NCBI GenBank assembly: GCA_900545785.1
Contig: URAA01000069.1
Location: 1-7,801, forward strand
Reading direction: 5' to 3'
Length of the DNA stretch: 7,801 nt
Source of the DNA: an uncultured Dialister sp.
GTDB taxonomy: Bacteria > Bacillota > Negativicutes > Veillonellales > Dialisteraceae
Shown: one piece after another, positions 1-4,908 of the stretch
How positions within the stretch are numbered: position 1 is the first letter of the stretch
Layout: each line of letters begins with the position of its first letter
Translations under genes and position numbers: made by a program
Notes under the pieces: generated by a model
What the model saw: the letters and a program-made list of their open reading frames with translations, nothing else
Databases searched by the model: none
What the model was told of the DNA's origin: nothing

Positions 1-22
1 CAGACGTGTGCTCTTCCGATCT
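1..22. other. Residual Illumina sequencing adapter at contig end
   Basis: The first 22 bases (CAGACGTGTG...CCGATCT) match, as I remember it, the 3' end of the Illumina TruSeq read-2 adapter. They are therefore library construct, not genome. Real sequence starts at about base 23. The adapter happens to be in frame with the following coding region and supplies a GTG codon at 8, so a gene finder would invent an N-terminus (M-L-F-R-S) encoded by adapter. Confidence 0.95.
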
Positions 23-196
23 CATTGCGAAATGACGGTGAAAAAGGCTTTGGAAGCATTGGACGGCGTAGAAAGCGCTGCCGTATCCCATGAAAAAGGG
101 ACGGCAGAATTGTCCCTCTCTAAAGATGTGGCAGAACAGGATATCAAAAAAGCCATCGAAGACAAAGATTATAAGTTTGTAAGTATTGAAAAATAA
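23..196 (+). CDS. Heavy-metal-associated (HMA) domain protein, CopZ-like, 5' end missing
   Basis: The visible 57 residues cover most of a ferredoxin-like HMA domain. They begin at the metal-binding loop (H-C-E-M-T), followed by helix VKKALEALDGVESAAV, a strand region and the C-terminal helix and strand ending KDYKFVSIEK. Proteins of this size and pattern are usually small cytosolic copper chaperones that hand Cu(I) to P-type ATPases; it could also be the tail of a larger protein with several HMA domains. The start and the residues before His-Cys are lost at the contig end, and anything encoded before base 23 is adapter. The usual CxxC metal motif reads C-E-M-T here, so the second cysteine is a threonine. 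That casts doubt on canonical Cu(I) binding. The TAA stop at 194-196 is followed 12 bases later by a strong terminator, so this is the last gene of its transcript. Confidence 0.8.
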   Translation, partial: HCEMTVKKALEALDGVESAAVSHEKGTAELSLSKDVAEQDIKKAIEDKDYKFVSIEK

Positions 197-208
197 ATAA
201 TAAGAAGG

Positions 209-241
209 CGGAGGATCTCGGAAGAGGTTCTCCGTTTTTTT
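209..241 (+). terminator. Rho-independent terminator after the HMA gene
   Basis: An 11-bp stem (209-219 with 224-234, two G-T pairs) closes a GGAA tetraloop and is followed directly by seven Ts (235-241). It lies 12 bases after the HMA stop codon and should end that transcript. Confidence 0.9.
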
Positions 242-259
242 GACGACTCTTGCCACTGG

Positions 260-310
260 GAAAAGAAAACGGCGGAAGGAAAGGATTTTCCAATCTTTCC
301 GCTTCTTTTA
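260..310. terminator. Possible bidirectional terminator stem-loop
   Basis: Bases 272-280 pair with 294-302 (9 bp, one G-T), with a further small GG/CC pairing inside. The stem is followed on the plus strand by a T-rich run (303-309). It is preceded by an A-rich run (261-269), which reads as a T-rich tail on the minus strand. It may back up the HMA terminator on one strand and the small-RNA terminator on the other. The T tracts are interrupted, so the call is moderate. Confidence 0.45.
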
Positions 311-392
311 TGGAAATTTAAAAATAAATAAGACTTGCTTTTGAAAATCTCGAATCATTCCATATTTCAGGGGATGCACATTCTAAAAAAGC

Positions 393-423
393 AAAAAAAA
401 AGAGCGATCGGAACCGCTCTTTT
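393..423 (-). terminator. Intrinsic terminator of the minus-strand small RNA
   Basis: Read on the minus strand, AGAGCG (420-415) pairs with CGCTCT (406-401) around an 8-base loop. The stem extends through A/T pairs (423-421 with 400-398), and nine consecutive Ts (401-393) follow. On the plus strand the same stem has only a four-T tail, so the main direction is minus. Confidence 0.8.
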
Positions 424-523
424 CTAAGGAGTATAAAATAAAGGAAGTTGGAAAGGGCGGGATTTCCATGGGAGTGTGAGGAAATCCCGTAAAGGCAGGC
501 GGTCCGTACACCGCCTTACCTTT
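393..523 (-). ncRNA. Putative structured small RNA, about 130 nt, family not recognised
   Basis: On the minus strand a promoter (530-558) is followed by a gene-free, strongly folded stretch that ends in an intrinsic terminator, which is the layout of a stand-alone small RNA. The predicted start is near 523. Hairpin 1: 523-519 pairs with 495-491 and 516-510 with 503-497, loop GUACGG. Hairpin 2: a perfect 10-bp stem, 489-480 with 467-458, with a 12-base pyrimidine-rich loop (479-468, UCACACUCCCAU). A mostly unpaired C/U-rich linker (457-424) follows, then the terminator hairpin. No convincing open reading frame lies inside. It does not match my memory of 6S RNA (no long closing stem), small SRP RNA (no GGAA-loop/AGCAGCC signature), tmRNA or RNase P. 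The C-rich loop and the CUCCUUA in the linker could pair with Shine-Dalgarno sequences, so a trans-acting regulator is plausible. This is inference from sequence and hand folding only. Confidence 0.6.
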
Positions 524-529
524 GTAATG

Positions 530-558
530 ATTATACCACAGAAAAATGATTTTGAGAA
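530..558 (-). promoter_or_regulatory. Sigma-70-type promoter for the minus-strand small RNA
   Basis: On the minus strand there is a TTCTCA -35 (558-553), a 17-base spacer and a perfect TATAAT -10 (535-530). TGG directly before it gives an extended -10 (TGGTATAAT). The predicted start is around 523, at the foot of the first hairpin. No coding sequence lies between this promoter and the terminator at 393-423. Confidence 0.7.
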
Positions 559-818
559 CTATTTTCGATTAAAAAATAAAAAGAAAGATTGAAATTATAA
601 GAGACGTCTGACGGCAGGAAGTATATTGACGGCTGAGAAAGGAATGTTTACATATCGCAGGGGGCGCAGTTTTTGATCTGAAAACGGCAGGATTTTCTTA
701 AAAGGAAAGAGAAATTTCTTCGGACAGGAGAAATTCGAGAAAAGAGAGAAAGATGTAAAAAAAGGCGGGACAGAAAAAATTTGTACAGTATGCAGAAAGG
801 GAAGCCCGCTTGTCATGG
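559..818. other. Intergenic stretch, purine-rich on plus strand, no gene seen
   Basis: This interval holds no supportable gene. It is notably purine-rich on the plus strand, especially 690-780. The only open frame of any length is a 76-residue minus-strand frame (595-825) that is Phe/Ser/Pro-rich, a by-product of the composition. A palindrome at 710-719 and a short weak inverted repeat (713-719 with 730-736) have no T tract. Confidence 0.6.
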
Positions 819-847
819 TAAACACATTTCATTATTTGTGTTAGAAT
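819..847 (+). promoter_or_regulatory. Probable promoter of the envelope-sugar genes
   Basis: A TAGAAT -10 at 842-847 is preceded by TGT (839-841), making an extended -10. A weak -35 (TAAACA, 819-824) sits 17 bases upstream. Transcription would start near 854, leaving a leader of about 24 bases before the TTG start at 878. Confidence 0.45.
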
Positions 848-865
848 AAGCATATAGTAATCATT

Positions 866-872
866 GGGGGTG
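866..872 (+). promoter_or_regulatory. Ribosome binding site supporting a TTG start
   Basis: GGGGGTG lies 5 bases before the TTG at 878. No in-frame ATG or GTG near the N-terminus has a comparable site, and the only nearby ATG (888) is out of frame, so TTG is preferred. Confidence 0.7.
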
Positions 873-877
873 TTTCG

Positions 878-1945
878 TTGTTTGCTTATGCCTTCACATT
901 CCTGACAGCGCTGGCGGTCACTTTTATTCTGACGCCTGCGGTCAAACATCTTGCCGTCAAGATCGGAGCCGTAGACAGGCCGGATGCGCGAAAAGTTCAT
1001 CACGGACTGATTCCCCGTCTCGGGGGGCTTGCCATATATGCGGGATTTATGATTTCTGTCATCACCACGGTGGGATTTACTTATGAAATGACGGGGATCA
1101 TGATCGGCGCTACTTTTTTGGTGCTTGTCGGAATTGCAGACGATATCGTTTCTCTGCCTGCGAAAGTAAAACTTTTGGGACAGATTTTGTCTGCTTCCGT
1201 TCTGGTTGTTTTCTTCAATGTCAATATCGACTGGGTCAATATTCCCTATGTGGGAATGATCACTTTCCCGCCGATCATTTCCATACCGCTTACGATTTTC
1301 TGGATCATCGGGTTCATCAATACGGTGAATCTCATCGACGGTCTGGACGGGCTTGCCGCAGGTATTGCAACGATTGCTTCCATTGCCGTCGCTCTTCTTG
1401 CCTTTCAGATGGGACAGTGGGTATCGGCAGCTGCCATGGTCGCCATGTCGGGAGCATGTCTTGCTTTTTTGCAATATAATTTCAATCCTGCCAAAATATT
1501 TATGGGGGATACGGGATCGATGTTCCTCGGCTATCTCATAGGCGCCGTGTCCGTCATGGGCTCTATGAAAACAGCGGCGATAGCCGTTCTTGTGGTGCCC
1601 ATCATTGCCCTTGCCGTGCCGATCGTGGATACTCTTTTGGCGATTATCCGCCGCAGGCAGTCGGGAGTTCCTATTTTTTCACCGGATAAAAATCATCTCC
1701 ATCATCGTTTGCTGGCAAAAGGATTGTCACAAAAACAGGTGGTGCTCATTATGTATGCTTTGACCGCCTTTTTTTCCTGTATGGCCCTCTTCATGATACA
1801 TACCGCTCCGTGGATCGGAATTTGCGTGATTGCCGCGGCGCTTGCCCTCTTTGTCCTTTGGGCGCGTAAACTGGGGGTCCTGAAAGAAACCGTTCCGTCT
1901 CCGTATCAGACAGAGAAAGAAAAAGAACAGGAAAGAGACGTATAA
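878..1945 (+). CDS. wecA: Polyprenyl-phosphate GlcNAc-1-phosphate transferase (WecA/TagO type)
   Basis: Integral membrane enzyme of the MraY/WecA/TagO family. These transfer a sugar-1-phosphate, usually GlcNAc-1-P from UDP-GlcNAc, onto undecaprenyl phosphate to start a surface polymer such as O-antigen or a teichoic-type glycan. The 355 residues are of normal family length with about ten or eleven hydrophobic helices. The family's catalytic landmarks are all visible: the Asp pair D88-D89 in GIADDI, NTVNLIDGLDGLA at 148-160 (N151, D154, D157), FMGDTGS at 208-214 with D211, and the cytoplasmic His cluster HLHH at 273-276. The C-terminus ends in a charged tail (about 345-355). The start is TTG with a good ribosome site. 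The epimerase gene follows after 27 bases, implying co-transcription and a shared role in surface polysaccharide. TagO versus WecA naming depends on the polymer, which the window does not show; the neighbouring epimerase argues for the GlcNAc branch over a MraY-like role. Confidence 0.9.
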   Translation: MFAYAFTFLTALAVTFILTPAVKHLAVKIGAVDRPDARKVHHGLIPRLGGLAIYAGFMISVITTVGFTYEMTGIMIGATFLVLVGIADDIVSLPAKVKLLGQILSASVLVVFFNVNIDWVNIPYVGMITFPPIISIPLTIFWIIGFINTVNLIDGLDGLAAGIATIASIAVALLAFQMGQWVSAAAMVAMSGACLAFLQYNFNPAKIFMGDTGSMFLGYLIGAVSVMGSMKTAAIAVLVVPIIALAVPIVDTLLAIIRRRQSGVPIFSPDKNHLHHRLLAKGLSQKQVVLIMYALTAFFSCMALFMIHTAPWIGICVIAAALALFVLWARKLGVLKETVPSPYQTEKEKEQERDV

Positions 1946-1972
1946 TTTTATTGAAATAAAGGGGTTGCATTC

Positions 1973-3115
1973 ATGAAAGTCATGACGATTTTCGGTACGA
2001 GGCCGGAAGCCATCAAAATGGCACCGGTGATCAAGGAACTTTCCAAACATCGGGAAATAGAAGTAAAAGTCTGCCTGACCGCACAGCACAGAGAAATGCT
2101 CGATCAGGTGGTGGACTTGTTTCAGCTGCCCGTGGATTATGATTTGGATGTCATGAAAGAGGAACAGTCCCTCTATGACATCACCGCCCGTGTTCTTCGC
2201 CGTCTGGAGAAGGTGCTGGAAAAGGAAAAACCCGATTACGTCCTTGTTCACGGTGATACGACGACGACTTTCACTGCCGCTCTGGCCGCTTTTTATCAGC
2301 AGATCAAAGTGGCCCATGTAGAGGCGGGACTCCGGACGGGGGATCTCACTTCTCCTTTTCCCGAAGAAGCAAACCGCCGTCTCACCGCCGTTCTTACAGA
2401 TCTTCATTTTGCCCCCACGGAAAGAGCGAAAGAAAATCTGCTCAAAGAAAATAAAAAAGAGGAAAATATTTTCGTCGTAGGAAATACGGTGATCGACGCC
2501 CTTTTTGCAACGGTGAAAAAGAATTATCATTTTACCGATCCGGAGATTCAATCCATTGAAGAACATAAAAGAATCATTCTTGTCACCACCCACAGAAGAG
2601 AAAATCTGGGAGAACCGATGCATCAGGTATACAGAGCGCTCCGGCGGCTTGTGAGTGCCCTTCCCGATACGGAAGTGGTATTTCCCGTACACAGAAATCC
2701 TCTTGTGAGAGAAGCCGTGGAAGAAGAATTGGAAGGGGTTCCCGGTATTCATCTGGTGGAACCGATGGAATACGAACCTTTTACCAATCTGATGGCTCGT
2801 TCCTGCATCGTCCTCACCGATTCGGGAGGCATTCAGGAAGAAGCGCCCAGTTTGGGAAAACCCGTACTGGTCCTTCGGGATACCACGGAAAGGCCGGAAG
2901 CGATAGATGCGGGGACGGTCAAACTGGTAGGAACTAATGAAAATCTAATCTATGATACGGCATACCGTCTTCTGACGGATGAGAAAGAATATAAAGCCAT
3001 GTCAGAGGCGATAAATCCTTACGGTGACGGGAAGGCTGCCGAAAGAATTGCAGAAGCTCTTTTGTACCGCGGAGGATACAGAGATAAAAAACCGTCTAAG
3101 TTTATAGCCAAGTAA
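1973..3115 (+). CDS. wecB: UDP-N-acetylglucosamine 2-epimerase (non-hydrolysing)
   Basis: Cytosolic enzyme that interconverts UDP-GlcNAc and UDP-ManNAc (also called MnaA), supplying ManNAc units for surface glycans. The length, 380 residues, fits the family. The two-Rossmann-domain GT-B-like fold is indicated by GTRPEA at 8-13, HGDTTT at 93-98, HVEAGLRT at 115-122, THRREN at 206-211, DSGGIQEE at 283-290 and RDTTERPE at 302-309. Catalytic and UDP-binding residues known in the E. coli enzyme have counterparts at D95, E117, E131 and H207. The ATG start has AAAGGGG (1958-1964) 8 bases upstream. The gene lies 27 bases after the transferase gene and 84 bases before the first atp gene, with no clear terminator between, so some read-through into the ATP synthase genes is likely. 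Nothing is truncated or missing. Confidence 0.95.
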   Translation: MKVMTIFGTRPEAIKMAPVIKELSKHREIEVKVCLTAQHREMLDQVVDLFQLPVDYDLDVMKEEQSLYDITARVLRRLEKVLEKEKPDYVLVHGDTTTTFTAALAAFYQQIKVAHVEAGLRTGDLTSPFPEEANRRLTAVLTDLHFAPTERAKENLLKENKKEENIFVVGNTVIDALFATVKKNYHFTDPEIQSIEEHKRIILVTTHRRENLGEPMHQVYRALRRLVSALPDTEVVFPVHRNPLVREAVEEELEGVPGIHLVEPMEYEPFTNLMARSCIVLTDSGGIQEEAPSLGKPVLVLRDTTERPEAIDAGTVKLVGTNENLIYDTAYRLLTDEKEYKAMSEAINPYGDGKAAERIAEALLYRGGYRDKKPSKFIAK

Positions 3116-3127
3116 CGGGTCTTATGT

Positions 3128-3133
3128 TACAAT
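3128..3133 (+). promoter_or_regulatory. Candidate -10 element for the atp operon
   Basis: TACAAT (3128-3133) matches the -10 consensus at five of six positions and lies just after the epimerase stop. No good -35 sits at the right distance (TAGCCA at 3105-3110), so support is weak. Transcription would start near 3140, at the base of the inverted repeat that follows. Confidence 0.3.
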
Positions 3134-3137
3134 CAGT

Positions 3138-3180
3138 GTATATGGAAGATGGGACCTTTTGCGTGCAATTTTTCATATAC
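3138..3180 (+). repeat. Inverted repeat in the leader before atpZ
   Basis: Bases 3138-3150 pair with 3168-3180 over 13 positions (two G-T pairs; the first seven, GTATATG/CATATAC, perfect), leaving a 17-base loop. The repeat ends 9 bases before the atpZ ribosome site. There is no T tract after the stem, so it does not look like a terminator. Confidence 0.5.
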
Positions 3181-3199
3181 TTTGATTTCGGAGTCCGAT

Positions 3200-3433
3200 A
3201 TGAAACGGGAGGAAACACAAAAGAAGAAAGATAAAGAGTTTGATCCGATGCACAGTATCGCCGTTGCATCAGGGGCAGGATTTACGCTGCTTTCCTGTAT
3301 CGCCCTCGGCATATGGGCAGGCATGAAATGTGATGAATATTTCGGCACCTACCCTTACGGATTGACCGGTCTTTCCATCCTCGGTGCCGTTGTCGGGTTA
3401 TGGTCAATTATAAGGCAGATGTTGGAGAAATAA
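3200..3433 (+). CDS. atpZ: AtpZ, small membrane protein of the F1Fo ATP synthase operon
   Basis: A 77-residue protein with a very basic/acidic N-terminus (KREETQKKKDKE) and two membrane helices (about 20-42 and 53-73). The pattern GIWAGMKCDEYFGTYP followed by a glycine-spaced second helix ending in Arg is typical of AtpZ / the AtpI-like family (DUF-type 'putative F0F1-ATPase subunit'). In alkaliphilic Bacillus, AtpZ together with AtpI has been linked to Mg2+/Ca2+ handling and c-ring assembly; here that is inference from family and position. I chose the ATG at 3200 because GGAG (3190-3193) lies 6 bases upstream. An in-frame ATG at 3149 would add 17 residues not typical of the family and lies within the leader hairpin. 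The gene ends 6 bases before atpI, so translation of the two is probably coupled. Confidence 0.85.
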   Translation: MKREETQKKKDKEFDPMHSIAVASGAGFTLLSCIALGIWAGMKCDEYFGTYPYGLTGLSILGAVVGLWSIIRQMLEK

Positions 3434-3439
3434 TCAGAA

Positions 3440-3823
3440 GTGACATACGATCAGACTTTTCCTGAATATGCCAGTCGTATGATACGATGGCTTTCCATGC
3501 TCGGAGTTGCCGGAGCTCTTGTCCTCTTTGCCATATGGGGATGGGAAACCGGCGGTGCATGGTTCTTGGGCGCATTTTTCCACGCTGCTTTTTTCATGTT
3601 TTTAAAAACCCGGTACTTTCACTGGGTCGAAGCGGGAAAAGAACCTGTTTTTATCGGCCGGCAAATTGCCGTCTTTGCAGGTCTCCGCTTCATTTTTGAA
3701 ATCGCTCTTGCCGTAGCGGTCATCGCCCTGACACCGCTCAATGCACTGGGCCTTTTAGGCGGCTTACTTTCATTGCCCATCCTCTCCATTGCGGAGCGGG
3801 TCGGCAGTGTGATTAAGAAATAA
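3440..3823 (+). CDS. atpI: ATP synthase subunit I (AtpI)
   Basis: 127-residue integral membrane protein with four hydrophobic helices (about 16-34, 40-57, 74-96 and 99-116). The layout fits ATP synthase protein I, a non-stoichiometric factor that helps assemble or stabilise the c-ring and may carry Mg2+. The family is poorly conserved in sequence, so the call rests on topology, size and position directly between atpZ and atpB. The GTG start at 3440 is used because it gives the full-length first helix; GGAG (3424-3427) lies rather far upstream (12 bases). The next in-frame ATG (3479, residue 14) has no ribosome site. A 42-base gap follows before atpB. Confidence 0.8.
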   Translation: MTYDQTFPEYASRMIRWLSMLGVAGALVLFAIWGWETGGAWFLGAFFHAAFFMFLKTRYFHWVEAGKEPVFIGRQIAVFAGLRFIFEIALAVAVIALTPLNALGLLGGLLSLPILSIAERVGSVIKK

Positions 3824-3865
3824 ATCCTTTTCTTGACATTCCTGTAAGAGGGAGGGGGTGAGATT

Positions 3866-4531
3866 ATGCATCTTCATACGGGTACACACGTCGTTACCGA
3901 ATTATTCGGCATGCAGATCAATTTAGACACAATTTATACCACCTGGCTTACTGCCATCATTGTTTTTATCATCGCTTTCGCCGCCAGCCGCGGCAGAGCT
4001 TTAGTTCCAAGCGGTATACAAAATGCAGTCGAATTTGTCATTGAAAGTCTTTGCAACCAGTTTGAGAAAAATATCGGCCACAATTACCGTCAGGTCGTTC
4101 CTATCTTGCTGACACTTTTCATGTTTATCTTTGTGGCTAATGAAATAGGGCTCTTACCGGCGGCACACTTGACAGCATCGCCGACAAATGATGTCAACAC
4201 GACACTCGGACTGGCAATCGGCGCCTCTATCTTTGTTCATGTTTATTACATAAAAAACAGAGGCTTCGGAAACTGGCTCGGCCATTTCTTCAAACCCTTC
4301 GTTCCATTTGTTTTCATCAACATGGTCGAAGAAGTATCAAGACCGATTACGCTGGCTATGCGTCTATTCGGAAATATTCTGGCAGGGGAAATACTGCTGG
4401 AAGTCTTGAATGCTATGGCGACATGGTTTGTACCTATGATCTGGATCGCTTTCAGCTTGATGGTAGGATTGATCCAGGCCTATATCTTTACCACTCTTGT
4501 TTCCATCTACCTGAAAGAAAGCGTAGATTGA
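3866..4531 (+). CDS. atpB: ATP synthase Fo subunit a
   Basis: Membrane stator subunit that forms the two half-channels through which ions reach the c-ring. At 221 residues it is on the short side, as in many Bacillota. The stator arginine is R166 in SRPITLAMRLFGNILAGE (158-175). N170 and E175 match E. coli N214 and E219, and Q204 in the last helix (GLIQAYIFTTL) matches E. coli Q252. Five or six hydrophobic helices are visible. The ATG start follows a strong purine-rich ribosome site (GGGAGGGGGTGA, 3850-3861). The essential arginine and polar partners are intact, so the pump should be functional. The sequence alone does not say whether H+ or Na+ is carried; that bears on the unusual c subunit encoded next. 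Confidence 0.97.
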   Translation: MHLHTGTHVVTELFGMQINLDTIYTTWLTAIIVFIIAFAASRGRALVPSGIQNAVEFVIESLCNQFEKNIGHNYRQVVPILLTLFMFIFVANEIGLLPAAHLTASPTNDVNTTLGLAIGASIFVHVYYIKNRGFGNWLGHFFKPFVPFVFINMVEEVSRPITLAMRLFGNILAGEILLEVLNAMATWFVPMIWIAFSLMVGLIQAYIFTTLVSIYLKESVD

Positions 4532-4604
4532 GAAACAAACGGCACCGCCCGTCCAAACGGAAAACAACGATCCGGAAGAACCGGAACAACATTATTTAAT
4601 TCTC

Positions 4605-4610
4605 AGGAGG
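4605..4610 (+). promoter_or_regulatory. Strong ribosome binding site and A/U-rich enhancer of atpE
   Basis: A perfect AGGAGG lies 10 bases before the ATG of atpE. It is preceded by an A/T-rich, apparently unstructured stretch (4586-4603). This resembles the translation-initiation enhancer known upstream of E. coli atpE and fits the need for about ten or more c subunits per complex. Confidence 0.7.
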
Positions 4611-4620
4611 AATTATCACC

Positions 4621-4872
4621 ATGGATCAGACGATTGTTATTCAGTATTCTCTTATTGCCGCTACCGCTATTGCCTGCATCGCTGCAGCAGTTGCCGCATT
4701 CTGCGACTCCCGCGTCGCTGTACATGCCATCGACGGCATGACCCGTCAGCCTGAACTGGCAGGCCAGCTCTTTACCAACATGCTCGTTGCCATCGGCCTT
4801 GTAGAATCTATTCCGATTATTTCCGTCGTTATCGCTATCGTTCTTGTATTTGCCAATCCTTTCCTCGGCTAA
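4621..4872 (+). CDS. atpE: ATP synthase Fo subunit c, atypical ion-binding region
   Basis: The rotor-ring subunit: a two-helix hairpin of 83 residues (helix 1 about 5-34, polar loop RQPE at 42-45, helix 2 about 50-78). The ion-carrying carboxylate is E62 in GLVESIP, followed by S63. Counting back without gaps from the RQPE loop, D29 in helix 1 falls exactly on the position of Gln32 in the Na+-type Ilyobacter c subunit and Glu32 in the Fusobacterium nucleatum c subunit, so two carboxylates may share the ion site. The Thr and Tyr that complete the classic Na+ site are Ile64 and Ile67 here. The usual GxGxGxGxG stripe of helix 1 is replaced by A22, V24, A26, C28 and S30, and a charged R31 sits next to the site. 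The gene is clearly subunit c; its coupling ion is undetermined. It has the strongest ribosome site in the operon. Confidence 0.95.
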   Translation: MDQTIVIQYSLIAATAIACIAAAVAAFCDSRVAVHAIDGMTRQPELAGQLFTNMLVAIGLVESIPIISVVIAIVLVFANPFLG

Positions 4873-4893
4873 TTCATTGAGAGTTATTAGCCT

Positions 4894-4900
4894 AAGGAGG
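4894..4900 (+). promoter_or_regulatory. Ribosome binding site deciding the TTG start of atpF
   Basis: AAGGAGG lies 8 bases before the TTG at 4909. No ATG or GTG occurs in frame near the expected N-terminus, so TTG is the start. Confidence 0.85.
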
Positions 4901-4908
4901 GGAGTTCA

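Noticed and set aside
448..492. Short plus-strand frame (TTG start, 14 codons) preceded by AAGGAG, as a possible leader peptide
   Set aside because: The AAGGAG is 17 bases from the TTG, the closer AAGGAAG overlaps the start, and the frame lies inside strong stems better explained by the minus-strand RNA.
391..523. 6S RNA or signal recognition particle RNA
   Set aside because: There is no closing stem joining the two ends or central bubble as in 6S, and no GGAA-loop/AGCAGCC signature of SRP RNA.
626..654. TTGACG with TACATA as an upstream promoter for wecA
   Set aside because: The -10 matches only half the consensus and would give a leader over 200 bases long; the extended -10 at 839-847 is better placed.
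765..810. GCGGG/CCCGC inverted repeat upstream of wecA
   Set aside because: Only 5 bp around a loop of more than 30 bases; expected by chance.
595..825. 76-codon minus-strand frame in the spacer
   Set aside because: Phe/Ser/Pro-rich translation follows from the pyrimidine-rich minus strand; no ribosome site and no motif.
698..2752. Minus-strand open frames of 258 codons (698-1474) and 341 codons (1727-2752)
   Set aside because: They mainly lie opposite wecA and wecB, have low-complexity, charged or Phe-rich translations and no family resemblance; shadows.
3149..3199. Upstream ATG for atpZ at 3149 (17 extra residues)
   Set aside because: It lies inside the inverted repeat with no properly spaced ribosome site, while the ATG at 3200 has GGAG 6 bases upstream.
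3833..3861. Perfect TTGACA before atpB as an internal promoter
   Set aside because: No acceptable -10 at 16-18 bases; the corresponding bases are the G-rich ribosome site of atpB.
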